From the NCBI GenBank assembly GCA_910580075.1, contig CAJTVR010000013.1, positions 1 through 64,000 of the forward strand: 64,000 nucleotides of DNA. The letters are read 5' to 3'. The notes beneath the pieces are model-generated. The model did not search any database and was not told the origin of the DNA. It was given only the letters and a program-made list of their open reading frames with translations. The position numbers and the translations under genes are program-made. Source of the stretch: an uncultured Eubacterium sp. (GTDB taxonomy: Bacteria > Bacillota > Clostridia > Lachnospirales > Lachnospiraceae). Shown in pieces: positions 17,979 to 26,935 of the stretch. Within the stretch, counting starts at the first letter, position 1. Each line of letters starts with the position of its first letter.

Positions 17979-19289
17979 ATGGATTTATTCGAGCAGCTGA
18001 TTCATCATAAGGAAAAGCTGTCGCTGATCGGGCTTGGGTATGTAGGGATGCCGATTGCGGCAGCATTTGCAAAGAAACTGGATGTCATTGGGTTTGATTT
18101 AAATAAGGAAAAGATTGAGTTATATCAGTCTGGCATTGATCCTACAAAAGAAGTAGGAGACAGTGCGATAAAAGATACGAGGGTCTGTTTTACGGCAGAC
18201 GAAGCATGCTTAAAAAGAGCAAAATTTCATATCGTTGCGGTTCCGACACCAGTAAAGAAAGACCATACACCGGATCTGGCTCCTTTGAAAGGCGCAAGCG
18301 CCATTCTTGGCAGAAATCTCATAAAAGGAAGCATTGTTGTATTTGAGTCAACGGTCTACCCTGGTGTTACGGAGGAGGTTTGTGTCAGGATTCTTGAAAA
18401 AGAGTCTGGATTAAAATGCGGTACGGATTTTAAGATTGGGTACAGTCCGGAAAGGATTAATCCTGGCGATAAGGTACACAGGCTTGAAACAATAAAGAAA
18501 ATTGTGTCCGGCATGGATGAAGAGACGCGGGAAGTTATTGCAAAAGTGTATGAGCTTGTGGTAACAGAAGGCGTATATAAGGCAGAATCCATTAAAGTCG
18601 CAGAGGCTGCAAAGGTTATAGAAAATGCCCAGCGGGATATTAACATCGCTTTTATGAATGAACTTTCAATTATATTTCATAAGATGGGAATTGATACAGA
18701 CGCTGTGCTGCAGGCGGCAGGGACAAAGTGGAATTTTTTGAAATTTTCTCCGGGGCTTGTTGGAGGGCATTGTATTGGAGTAGACCCGTATTATCTGACT
18801 TATAAAGCAGAGATGCTTGGATATCACAGCCAGATTATTTTAGCCGGGCGGCGTATTAACGATGATATGGGCAGGTATGTAGCAGAAAACTGCATAAAAA
18901 GGCTGATTGCGGCAGACAGGCATATTAAAGGCGCGCGGGTGGCGATTCTTGGATTTACGTTTAAGGAAAACTGTCCGGATACGAGGAATACAAAGGTGAT
19001 TGATATTGCCGAAGAATTAAAAACGTATGGGATTGAACCAGTCATTACAGATCCGCAGGCTGATGCAGATGAAGCAGAACGCTTGTATGGCATACAGCTG
19101 GAAAGGCTGGATGCAGTCCGGGGCATGGATGCCGTGATTGCTGCCGTGGCACATAAGGAATTTCTGGATTTGCAGATAGAAGATGTGGACGGTTTGTTTG
19201 GAGATGGCAGGAAAGTTTTAATGGATATTAAAGGTATTTTTGAGAGGGAAAAATACAAGCTGGCAGGGTATGAGTATTGGAGATTGTGA
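17979..19289 (+). CDS. Nucleotide-sugar dehydrogenase, TviB/WbpO type
   Basis: This 436-residue UDP-sugar C6-dehydrogenase has the Rossmann loop SLIGLGYVGMPIAAAFAKK, VAVPTPVKKDHTPDL, ESTVYPGVTEEVC, the catalytic cysteine in GLVGGHCIGVDPYY, and ILGFTFKENCPDTRNTK in the UDP-binding domain. The sequence groups with UDP-GlcNAc/GalNAc dehydrogenases (TviB, WbpO) rather than with the WecC-type enzyme at 7532. The cluster therefore has two different C6-dehydrogenases. ATG 17979 has GGAGGG at good spacing; the frame is open much further upstream but overlaps the epimerase gene there. The stop TGA overlaps the ATG of the next gene. Confidence 0.88.
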   Translation: MDLFEQLIHHKEKLSLIGLGYVGMPIAAAFAKKLDVIGFDLNKEKIELYQSGIDPTKEVGDSAIKDTRVCFTADEACLKRAKFHIVAVPTPVKKDHTPDLAPLKGASAILGRNLIKGSIVVFESTVYPGVTEEVCVRILEKESGLKCGTDFKIGYSPERINPGDKVHRLETIKKIVSGMDEETREVIAKVYELVVTEGVYKAESIKVAEAAKVIENAQRDINIAFMNELSIIFHKMGIDTDAVLQAAGTKWNFLKFSPGLVGGHCIGVDPYYLTYKAEMLGYHSQIILAGRRINDDMGRYVAENCIKRLIAADRHIKGARVAILGFTFKENCPDTRNTKVIDIAEELKTYGIEPVITDPQADADEAERLYGIQLERLDAVRGMDAVIAAVAHKEFLDLQIEDVDGLFGDGRKVLMDIKGIFEREKYKLAGYEYWRL

Positions 19290-20644
19290 TGCAGAATATA
19301 TATATCCTTTTTTTTGTACTTTTTTTCGTAATGATGGTATCGTACAGCGTTTCAAAGAAAAAACTGTTATCACCATCGTTTATAGCCGCTTTTGTATTTG
19401 GTGTATTTTCACTGCTTTACATTCTTTTTAAAAATATGATGAGTGAGGATATATCGGCAGATACGCTGCTTTGCATAGAAGTATTTGTATTGTCTGTTCT
19501 GGCTGGGGAGCTTTTGACAGACTATGTATTTGAATCAGCAAAAACCAGAATTGAAATAACGGAAAATAAGCTGCGGATCAATGATGTGAAAGAAATAAAG
19601 GTTTCGGCAAAAAAGATATATCTGATATCCATGATTTTGTTTTTAACCGGGCTGGTCAGGCTCTGGTCTGTATATCGTTATGCAGCTGCAAATGGCATTT
19701 ACCAGGGACTTTTTTCCACACTGGGTAACATTCGAAATAGCGATTATATAAATGATACCGGACCTGTTGTTTCCAGCTTTTCGTATATAGGGACAGCAGT
19801 CTCATTTATTTATATTTTTATTTTTATGTTTAATTATGTAAGATGTCACAAAAAGAAATGGCTGTTACTGCTGCCATCGGCGGCAGAGCTATTCTTTCTT
19901 GCTGCTGATACATCCAGAGGGGTGTTGTTTCAATATGCTGCTGTCTTTATCGTATCGTATTTTTTTTCGATAGAAACCGGGCGGAAAGTTACGAAGGTAA
20001 AGCTAAACTGGAAAAAAATGGGTTTTTATTCAATACTGCTGTTAGCTTTTTTCTTTCTGTATGGGATTGTTACAAGAAAAGGGCAGACTGGCAGCACAGG
20101 AGGGATAGAATATCATATTGCCTGTTATTCCTGTGCAGCTTTTCATAATCTGACTGATTATATCAGGCATATGAATTTTATAACGTCACAGAGCAGAGGG
20201 TCAGGTTTTTTGAGGTATATTTATAATTTTTTTGGATATTCAGATTATTATTTATATTATGATTATTATCCCTGGAGAGAGGGAGGTACAAGCAGCAATA
20301 TATTTACAATCTTAAGAGATATTATTCATGATTTTGGATTTGCCGGGATTCCGGCCGCTGGTATCACGATATCTTTTATATGCACGAAATTGGAAAATGC
20401 GCTGCTGTCAGTAGATATCAAAAAGTATCGTTTTTATTTTTTGTTTGTTTTTGTGGCATGGTATTTGTACTGCCTGGCAATGTCGCCTATAGCAAATCAG
20501 TTTCCGGGTATCTTTTTAAATCCCAGTTATCTTTTGCGGATGGGATATGGAATGGTTATTGGTTATTTATTTATACTGGATATTGAAATTGTCATGGATC
20601 ATGAAATATATATGCCGAAGAAATGTTTAAGGATTCGGGTTTAA
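19289..20644 (+). CDS. Wzy-like polysaccharide polymerase (multi-pass membrane protein)
   Basis: This highly hydrophobic protein of about 451 residues has ten or more predicted membrane segments. One example is the N-terminal stretch LFFVLFFVMMVSYSVS and another the C-terminal YFLFVFVAWYLYCLAM. A long polar loop lies near residues 270-350 (GFLRYIYNFFGYSDYYLY). The layout and the Tyr-rich loop fit O-antigen polymerases that join repeat units outside the membrane. Sequence identity in this family is low, so the call rests on topology and on the position among glycosyltransferases and the flippase. I chose ATG 19289 (TGGAGA upstream), overlapping the dehydrogenase stop. Confidence 0.75.
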   Translation: MQNIYILFFVLFFVMMVSYSVSKKKLLSPSFIAAFVFGVFSLLYILFKNMMSEDISADTLLCIEVFVLSVLAGELLTDYVFESAKTRIEITENKLRINDVKEIKVSAKKIYLISMILFLTGLVRLWSVYRYAAANGIYQGLFSTLGNIRNSDYINDTGPVVSSFSYIGTAVSFIYIFIFMFNYVRCHKKKWLLLLPSAAELFFLAADTSRGVLFQYAAVFIVSYFFSIETGRKVTKVKLNWKKMGFYSILLLAFFFLYGIVTRKGQTGSTGGIEYHIACYSCAAFHNLTDYIRHMNFITSQSRGSGFLRYIYNFFGYSDYYLYYDYYPWREGGTSSNIFTILRDIIHDFGFAGIPAAGITISFICTKLENALLSVDIKKYRFYFLFVFVAWYLYCLAMSPIANQFPGIFLNPSYLLRMGYGMVIGYLFILDIEIVMDHEIYMPKKCLRIRV

Positions 20645-20676
20645 GCAGCAGGCCGTCTGGGAGGTATAAATTATTG

Positions 20677-21690
20677 ATGTATATCACATTTATTGTAGTA
20701 TCGTATAATCAGGAAATGTTTATTCTTGAGGCTTTGGAGAGTATAAAATACCAGGTTCAAAAATATGGCAGACATGGGAACAAATATCAGATAATTATTA
20801 CTGATGACTATTCACAGGATCAGACATACCTGATAGAATCTGCCTGGTTAAAAGAAAATGCAGTGTTATTTGAAGATGCTGTACTGATGCCTTCTGACAG
20901 GAACAGGGGTATTACGCAAAATTATGCAAGAAGTTTTGAATATATAAAAGGCAGCTATGTTTTATCTGTTGGCGGCGATGATCTGGCTGCTGATGCGGAT
21001 ATTGCATCAATTCCGCATAATAAAGATATTTACATCGGCTCTTTCTTTCAGTTCAGTGATGCAGGGTTTGTTATGGACCAAAAATGTAAAAGTATGCAGT
21101 ATCTTTTTTGGGGTGAATCCGAATACGGAATCCAGAAAGCATCTAAATATCTGTATCCATTTTATGCCCAGACATGGCTGGTGAGCTCACGGTTATTTAA
21201 AGACCGGAATGTGAAAAAGGCAATGAAAGGATATAAATTTTTAGATGATAAGCCGAGATGGAGATACTGGCTTATGGAATGCAGTCCCAGTATGGGATTT
21301 TATCTGGTACCATTTATTTTATACAGAAAATCTGCATTGAGTGTCACAAATAGAAATAATAGTGTAAATAAAGTATTGAGAAAAGAAAATAAAAAGTTTT
21401 TGAAATTTTGTATCTATGATAGTAAGACGGTGATAGAAAAATGGATATCTGCCATGTATTATTTCAGCGATGTGCATCCTGGAAATATATTGTTTAGGGT
21501 ATTGAATCCGCATAAGTATTTTTATATTGGAAAAAGGATCATAAAGCAAAGAAAAATGGGGCAGCTAGCCTGTAAACTGGATCAAAAATATTATGATGCC
21601 AATGTGAAGTATTATGAACTGATTCGTAAAAAAGCAAAAAAGTTATATGACAGATATAATGTGGAATTTATGATGACAAAGCAGAATTGA
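20677..21690 (+). CDS. Glycosyltransferase family 2
   Basis: This GT-A fold glycosyltransferase has about 337 residues. The N-terminal nucleotide-binding strand is ITFIVVSYNQEMFILEALES. IIITDDYSQDQTYL and a later VGGDDLAADAD region follow, matching the acidic metal- and donor-binding motifs. The C-terminal third is Lys-rich and probably membrane-associated. The frame is open from 20623, but the family domain begins at MYITFI (ATG 20677, or the preceding TTG) with GGGAGG about 10-12 bases upstream. It likely adds one sugar of the repeat unit. Donor and acceptor are unknown. Confidence 0.82.
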   Translation: MYITFIVVSYNQEMFILEALESIKYQVQKYGRHGNKYQIIITDDYSQDQTYLIESAWLKENAVLFEDAVLMPSDRNRGITQNYARSFEYIKGSYVLSVGGDDLAADADIASIPHNKDIYIGSFFQFSDAGFVMDQKCKSMQYLFWGESEYGIQKASKYLYPFYAQTWLVSSRLFKDRNVKKAMKGYKFLDDKPRWRYWLMECSPSMGFYLVPFILYRKSALSVTNRNNSVNKVLRKENKKFLKFCIYDSKTVIEKWISAMYYFSDVHPGNILFRVLNPHKYFYIGKRIIKQRKMGQLACKLDQKYYDANVKYYELIRKKAKKLYDRYNVEFMMTKQN

Positions 21691-21705
21691 CAGATAGCTG
21701 ATAAG

Positions 21706-23148
21706 ATGATGAAAAAATTCAAGCTGTTTCTGGATAATATGATAATTTATGGACTGGGCGGAGCCATGAGCATGGCTATACCAGTTATTATGGTGCCGGT
21801 TGTTACGCGGATGATACCAGATACATCTGATTATGGTTTAAATGATTTGGCAAATACACTTATTACATTTGCCCGTGCGGTTGCTGTGATGGGAATGTAT
21901 GATGCCATGTACCGGATGTTTTTTGAAAAAGACAGTATGGAATATAAAAAAACAGTCTGTTCTACGGCATTGTGGTTTACGGTTATTCATTCGGCAGTGA
22001 TTTCGGTTATGATGATTATTTTTCGTGTACCGTTATCAAAACTATTTTTTGGGGATGAAAAATATACATATCTGGTATATATTGCGGCTGTTTCTACGCT
22101 TACGGGCGCAGCCAGTTCTATTCTTGCTGCCCCGACAAGAATGCAGAATAAAAGGAAGGTATATCTGGCTGCAAATGCCATGGGACCGCTGTTTTCTTAT
22201 GCAATAGCTGTTCCGCTTATTTTAATGGGCCGGTATGATACGGCACTGCCCTTAGCAGCAATGATATCGGGAATTATCATGGCGGTTTCATTTGTAAGAT
22301 TAAATAAAAAATGGTTTAGGATAAGTCTTTTTGACTGGGAAGAATTAAAAAAACTATTAGTGCTCGCAATTCCAATCATGCCGGGCTTTATTTTTTACTG
22401 GATTTTTAATTCCTGTGACAGGATTATGATAACCAGTTTTATTGGAACACAGGCATCAGGTGTATATGCGGCAGGGAGTAAACTTGGAATGGCAAGCCAG
22501 CTGATTTATCTTGCTTTTTCGGGCGGATGGCAGTATTTTGCATTCAGTACGATGAAAGAACATGACCAGGTGGAAACAAATTCGCTTGTTTTTGAGTATC
22601 TGGGAATAATTACGTTTTTATCAAGTGCATTTATGTGCGTGGTATCATTGCCGGTTTATGAATTATTTTTTACGGGGGACTATATCGATGGCTATATCGC
22701 AGCCCCGTATTTGTTTATGGCACCGCTTTTTCAGATGCTGTTTCAAATTGCAGGAAATCAGTTCCTCGTTATAAAAAAAACATGGCCGACCATGCTGATA
22801 CTGGCGGCAGGAGCAATACTAAATGTGATTATGAACCTGGCGCTGATACCTTTGATTGAAATCGAGGGCGCAGCAGTGGCCACTTTGCTCAGTTATGTTT
22901 TCTGTGTGCTGCTTGTCATGGCGGTATGTATCCGTACTGGATTAATGAATGTAAGGAAAAGGTTTCTTGTGGCGGTTTTTCTGTTTCTTATTTTTGTTCT
23001 GGCATGGAGGATTTTACTGCTGGAAGATAAATCCGGAGTGCTTATATTTGCTGTATACGCATGTGCGGTTTTGGCACTGTATAAAAAAGATATCCGCTTC
23101 CTTTTGGAAAGGGTAAAAGGATTTATTGTAAAACCGCATGAAAATTAG
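21706..23148 (+). CDS. Wzx-type polysaccharide flippase
   Basis: This 480-residue multi-pass membrane protein is of the MOP exporter superfamily (polysaccharide transporter). About 14 hydrophobic segments run along the protein. The start MIIYGLGGAMSMAIPVIMVP and the middle IPIMPGFIFYWIFNSCDRIM are typical, as is AAPYLFMAPLFQMLFQIAGN. It should flip the lipid-linked repeat unit across the membrane before the Wzy step. Two ATG codons are adjacent (21706 and 21709). FdtA follows after nine bases. Confidence 0.88.
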   Translation: MMKKFKLFLDNMIIYGLGGAMSMAIPVIMVPVVTRMIPDTSDYGLNDLANTLITFARAVAVMGMYDAMYRMFFEKDSMEYKKTVCSTALWFTVIHSAVISVMMIIFRVPLSKLFFGDEKYTYLVYIAAVSTLTGAASSILAAPTRMQNKRKVYLAANAMGPLFSYAIAVPLILMGRYDTALPLAAMISGIIMAVSFVRLNKKWFRISLFDWEELKKLLVLAIPIMPGFIFYWIFNSCDRIMITSFIGTQASGVYAAGSKLGMASQLIYLAFSGGWQYFAFSTMKEHDQVETNSLVFEYLGIITFLSSAFMCVVSLPVYELFFTGDYIDGYIAAPYLFMAPLFQMLFQIAGNQFLVIKKTWPTMLILAAGAILNVIMNLALIPLIEIEGAAVATLLSYVFCVLLVMAVCIRTGLMNVRKRFLVAVFLFLIFVLAWRILLLEDKSGVLIFAVYACAVLALYKKDIRFLLERVKGFIVKPHEN

Positions 23149-23157
23149 GAGGAAAAG

Positions 23158-23616
23158 ATGCAAGTTGTAAAGTACATGTTTCAGCCGCATGGAGATCAAA
23201 GGGGGCAGTTAGTCTCCATGGAAGAACATAAAGACATTCCGTTTCATATTAAGAGGGTTTACTATATGTACGATACGAAAGATGGTGTCGTAAGGGGACA
23301 TCATGCACACAAAAAGCTGGAACAGATACTGGTGTGCATTCACGGAAGCTGCAAAATAAAATTGGACAATGGCAGGGAAACCAAGATCGTGCCGCTAGAA
23401 AAGCCATACGAGGGTCTCTATGTTGCTAATAATATGTGGCGTGAAATGTATGATTTTTCTGCAGATGCCGTTTTGCTTGTTTTTGCTTCTGAATTATATG
23501 ACCCGGATGATTATTTGCGGGATTATGATGAGTTCCTGAAATATATTGGAGTACATTCACAGAAAGCGGGGGAAAAGAATGAAGATACCATTTGCGACAG
23601 TGGGGCCAATGCATGA
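23158..23616 (+). CDS. fdtA: dTDP-4-keto-6-deoxyglucose 3,4-ketoisomerase (FdtA/QdtA-like cupin)
   Basis: This 152-residue WxcM-like cupin moves the keto group of dTDP-4-keto-6-deoxyglucose from C4 to C3. The active-site block is VVRGHHAHKKLEQILVCIHG with the conserved HHAH. PYEGLYVANNMWREMYDFS and LLVFASELYDPDDYLRDYDE follow, all characteristic of FdtA/QdtA/Tyl1a. AGGAGG precedes ATG 23158. With the aminotransferase that overlaps its end, it would make a 3-amino-3,6-dideoxy sugar. The RmlA and RmlB enzymes needed for the substrate are not in the window. Confidence 0.88.
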   Translation: MQVVKYMFQPHGDQRGQLVSMEEHKDIPFHIKRVYYMYDTKDGVVRGHHAHKKLEQILVCIHGSCKIKLDNGRETKIVPLEKPYEGLYVANNMWREMYDFSADAVLLVFASELYDPDDYLRDYDEFLKYIGVHSQKAGEKNEDTICDSGANA

Positions 23617-24679
23617 TGAAATAAAGGATGAATTAGCGGATGCATATAAGCACGTGACGGACAGCGGATGGTTTATACAGGGCAGGGAATGCGAGGCATT
23701 TGAAAAAGAATATGCAGCATATATAGGGACAGATTACTGTGCAGGGACGGCTTGCGGACTGGATGCCATACTTCTGATCCTGAGGGCTATGGATATTGGA
23801 AAAGGCGATGAAGTGATTGTACCGTCAAATACGTTTATTGCCACAGCGCTGGCAGTTTCCTATGCAGGAGCACTGCCGGTGTTTGTAGAACCGGTAATTG
23901 AGAATTATAATATAGACGCTGAAAGAATTGAGGAGAAAGTTACAAGCCGTACAAAAGCGGTCATAGCAGTGCATTTGCAAGGCAGGCCAGCCGACATGGA
24001 TGCTGTAAACAGAGTCGCGCAAAAATATGGCCTGAAAGTAATTGAAGATGCGGCACAGGCACATGGGGCAGAGTATAAGGGCCAAAAGGCGGGGGCATTA
24101 TCTGATGCTGCCGCTTTTAGTTTTTATCCTGGAAAAAATCTGGGGGCGTTGGGAGATGGCGGGGCGGTAACAACTGATGATAAAGTCCTGGCAGATAAGA
24201 TCCGGGCATTAGGCAATTATGGCTCGGATATGAAATATCACCATATCTATAAGGGCATGAACAGCCGGCTGGATGAAATGCAGGCTGCATTTCTGCGCGT
24301 AAAATTAAAGCATCTTGACAGATGGAACAAAAGACGGCAGGAGATTGCAAAAAGATATCTTGAGGAAATTAAAAATCCGCTCATTGTACTTCCAATGCCG
24401 GATACGGAGGAGTTTCATCATGTTTATCATATATTCGCAATACGGTGTGACAGGCGTTGTGAACTGGAAACGTATTTATCCCGTAATGGTATTGATACAA
24501 TGAGGCATTATCCGGTTCCTATGCATTTGCAGGAGGCTTATAAAGATTTGGGATATGCGCAGGGGGAATTTCCGGCAGCAGAAGAAATCAGCAGGACGAT
24601 ACTCAGCATCCCAATGTATTATGGGATGACAGATCAAGAGACTGGGTATGTGGCTGATATGCTAAACCGGTTTCGATGA
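23579..24679 (+). CDS. fdtB: DegT/DnrJ/EryC1-family sugar 3-aminotransferase (FdtB-like)
   Basis: This 366-residue PLP-dependent aminotransferase has GTDYCAGTACGLDAILLILR at the cofactor phosphate site, VIEDAAQAHGAEYKG carrying the PLP-binding Asp, and SFYPGKNLGALGDGGAV, whose Lys forms the Schiff base. GMNSRLDEMQAAFLRVKL is the family signature. It should transfer an amino group to the C3 ketone made by FdtA. ATG 23579 overlaps the fdtA end by 38 bases, indicating coupling. The frame is open further up but without conserved residues. Confidence 0.88.
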   Translation: MKIPFATVGPMHDEIKDELADAYKHVTDSGWFIQGRECEAFEKEYAAYIGTDYCAGTACGLDAILLILRAMDIGKGDEVIVPSNTFIATALAVSYAGALPVFVEPVIENYNIDAERIEEKVTSRTKAVIAVHLQGRPADMDAVNRVAQKYGLKVIEDAAQAHGAEYKGQKAGALSDAAAFSFYPGKNLGALGDGGAVTTDDKVLADKIRALGNYGSDMKYHHIYKGMNSRLDEMQAAFLRVKLKHLDRWNKRRQEIAKRYLEEIKNPLIVLPMPDTEEFHHVYHIFAIRCDRRCELETYLSRNGIDTMRHYPVPMHLQEAYKDLGYAQGEFPAAEEISRTILSIPMYYGMTDQETGYVADMLNRFR

Positions 24680-24697
24680 CGAGAGGAGAAAAATGAA

Positions 24698-25666
24698 GTG
24701 GATTCTGAAATAAAAATAAAACGGTATGAATCTTCTGATAAAGATGTATGGAACGATTTTCTGCAAAAATCCAAAAAGCCTCTTTTTATGTTCAATAGGA
24801 ACTATATGGAATATCATAGTGACAGATTTGAAGATCATTCATTGCTATTTTATCATAAAGATAAATTGATAGCACTTCTCCCTGTTAGTCAGGATGATAA
24901 TGAATTTATCTCACATGGCGGACTAACGTATGGTGGAATGGTTACTGGGGAGAACATGGGGCAGGTAATGATGATGGAGTGTTTTTATGCTTTAGAAAAA
25001 TATTGCCTGGAGAATGGGATAAAGGGCCTCTGGTATAAAGCAGTTCCAGGGATTCTGCATAGGCAGCCAGCGGAAGAAGATTTGTTTGCTTTACATTATC
25101 TTGGTGCAGGTATAAGAAAAATGGAAGCATCTACTGTTATCAGGCTAAGGGATCCATTGAAACCAGCAAAATTAAGAAAGCGCCAGGTTAAGAAAGCAGC
25201 CAGGGCAGGAGTTATTGTCAGGATGAATGATCAGCAAAGTATGTATTGTAAATTTATGCAGTTGCAGGACAGAGTACTAAGAGAACGGCACAATGTGCAT
25301 GCTGTCCATACAGGAGAAGAAATCTATTTGCTGCATAGCCGTTTTCCAGACAATATACATTTATACACGTCTGAACTTAACGGGCAGCTGGTTGGAGGCA
25401 CAATTGTCTTTATTTATGAAAATGCTGTGCATACTCAATATTTATGCGTGGATGAATTAGGAAGGAATGCAGGGGCTTTGGATGCAGCAATTTATTATGT
25501 TATAGAAGAATATAAAGACAAAAAGGAATGGCTGGATTTTGGCATATCCACTGAAAATGGAGGACGATACTTGAATCAAGGGCTTATACAGCAAAAGGAA
25601 GGGTTTGGAGGCAGGACAAATGTGTATTATACATGGAAGCTCACTATTTCAAGAGATGAATGTTAA
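24698..25666 (+). CDS. GNAT/FemAB-like acyltransferase
   Basis: This 322-residue protein has two GNAT-like halves in the FemAB style. The second half reads IHLYTSELNGQLVGGTIVFI, then YLCVDELGRNAGALDAAIYY and WLDFGISTENGGRYLNQGLI. Such proteins transfer an acyl or aminoacyl group. Directly after fdtA and fdtB, it may acylate the new amino sugar. The start is GTG 24698 with GAGGAG nine bases upstream. The nearby ATG at 24693 is out of frame and stops after six codons. Confidence 0.75.
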   Translation: MDSEIKIKRYESSDKDVWNDFLQKSKKPLFMFNRNYMEYHSDRFEDHSLLFYHKDKLIALLPVSQDDNEFISHGGLTYGGMVTGENMGQVMMMECFYALEKYCLENGIKGLWYKAVPGILHRQPAEEDLFALHYLGAGIRKMEASTVIRLRDPLKPAKLRKRQVKKAARAGVIVRMNDQQSMYCKFMQLQDRVLRERHNVHAVHTGEEIYLLHSRFPDNIHLYTSELNGQLVGGTIVFIYENAVHTQYLCVDELGRNAGALDAAIYYVIEEYKDKKEWLDFGISTENGGRYLNQGLIQQKEGFGGRTNVYYTWKLTISRDEC

Positions 25667-25710
25667 CTAAGACTGAATGCTGTGGGAAAGGAGTATAAGG
25701 GAAATTATAT

Positions 25711-26167
25711 ATGGATATTAATTTTTGTGAATTTGATGAATCTTTTTATATTCTTTCCGGGAAGTGGCTGCAAGACCCGGAAATTAAAAAGCTGACTATG
25801 GCAGAGAAAGTTACCGAAGAGGAACGCAGGAAATGGTTCCATTCTCTGCAAAGCAGGGACGATTATTATATAGAGGGAATAAAAATGGGTGAAAAATCAA
25901 TTGGAGTGGCAGGTATAAAGCATATTGATACTGTTCATGGCATAGGGGAATATTTTGGTTATATCGGAGAGAAAAAATACATAGGGGGGTATTGGTAAAT
26001 TAATGATGCTGCATATGTACGATGCTGCAAAAGCGATGTCATTAAAACTGCTGTATTTAAAAGTAGCAGTATCGAATGTCCGTGCATATGCATTGTACTG
26101 TAATCAGGGGTTTGTGGAGATCGCAAAAGCTGGAGGTGTATCAGTGATGGTTAAAGTTCTGCAATAG
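25711..26167 (+). pseudogene. GNAT N-acetyltransferase, frameshifted in a G6 run
   Basis: The first frame (25711-25998) reads as the N-terminal two thirds of a GNAT acetyltransferase and ends YIGEKKYIGGYW. Skipping one G of the six at 25984-25989 gives YIGGIGKLMMLHMYDAAKAM and then LKVAVSNVRAYALYCNQGF, the acetyl-CoA-binding and C-terminal part, ending at TAG 26167. The repaired protein would have about 150 residues. It is probably the acetyltransferase for the FdtB product or another cluster sugar. Like the ATP-grasp gene, it carries one G too many in a G run, so slippage may switch it. Confidence 0.8.
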
Positions 26168-26248
26168 TATTTAACCAATGAATAAGGAATCCTTGCATCT
26201 GCAATAATCTATGATGATTCAGTACGCAAAAAATGAAGGAGGATAGAA

Positions 26249-26935
26249 ATGGGTAAAAAATTAGTTATTGCAGGTACAGGAGAATTTGCGGAGATAGCTT
26301 ATGAGTATTTTACAGAAGATTCAGATTACGAAGTTGCTGCGTTTGCAGTAGAGAGAGAGTATAAAGATAAAAGTGAGTTCAGGGGACTTCCGGTTGTTGA
26401 TTTTGAAACAGTTCAGGAGATTTATCCGCCTTCCGGACATGAAATTTTCGTTGCAGTTACTTATGTGAAGTTAAACAGAGCACGCAGGAGACTGTACCGC
26501 TTATGTAAAAGCAAGGGATATCGATGTGCATCTTATATCAGCAGCCAGTCCTTTTTTTGGAAAAATGCTGAGATTGGTGAGAATACATTTATATTTGAAA
26601 ATAACACGATTCAATATCATGTCAAAATAGGTAATAATGTCGTTTTGTGGTCGGGAAATCATATTGGGCACCGTACTGTCATTGATGATGATGTCTGGCT
26701 TACCAGCCACGATGTGATTTCAGGTTTTTGCAAAATAGGGAAGGGATGTTTCGTCGGGGTAAATGCATCGATTGGAGATCATGTATCGATAGCAGAAGAT
26801 ATTGTTATAGGAGCCGGGGCAGTTGCGGTGAAGGACCTGGAACAAAAAGCGGGTGTGTATATGGGCGCTCCGGCAAGACTGGCAAAGGATAGAACATCAT
26901 ACATTCAGTTTGGCGTAGAGGAAGATGAGATATGA
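26249..26935 (+). CDS. NeuD-family sugar O/N-acyltransferase (left-handed beta-helix)
   Basis: This 228-residue protein has the N-terminal Rossmann-like PglD_N domain (KLVIAGTGEFAEIAYEYFT). Hexapeptide repeats follow from about residue 105 (ENTFIFENNTIQYHVKIGNN, then VVLWSGNHIGHRTVI). The likely catalytic His lies in IGHRTVIDDD. It should transfer an acetyl or other acyl group from CoA to an amino or hydroxyl group of a cluster sugar. GGAGGATAG precedes ATG 26249. The stop overlaps the next gene by four bases. Confidence 0.85.
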   Translation: MGKKLVIAGTGEFAEIAYEYFTEDSDYEVAAFAVEREYKDKSEFRGLPVVDFETVQEIYPPSGHEIFVAVTYVKLNRARRRLYRLCKSKGYRCASYISSQSFFWKNAEIGENTFIFENNTIQYHVKIGNNVVLWSGNHIGHRTVIDDDVWLTSHDVISGFCKIGKGCFVGVNASIGDHVSIAEDIVIGAGAVAVKDLEQKAGVYMGAPARLAKDRTSYIQFGVEEDEI

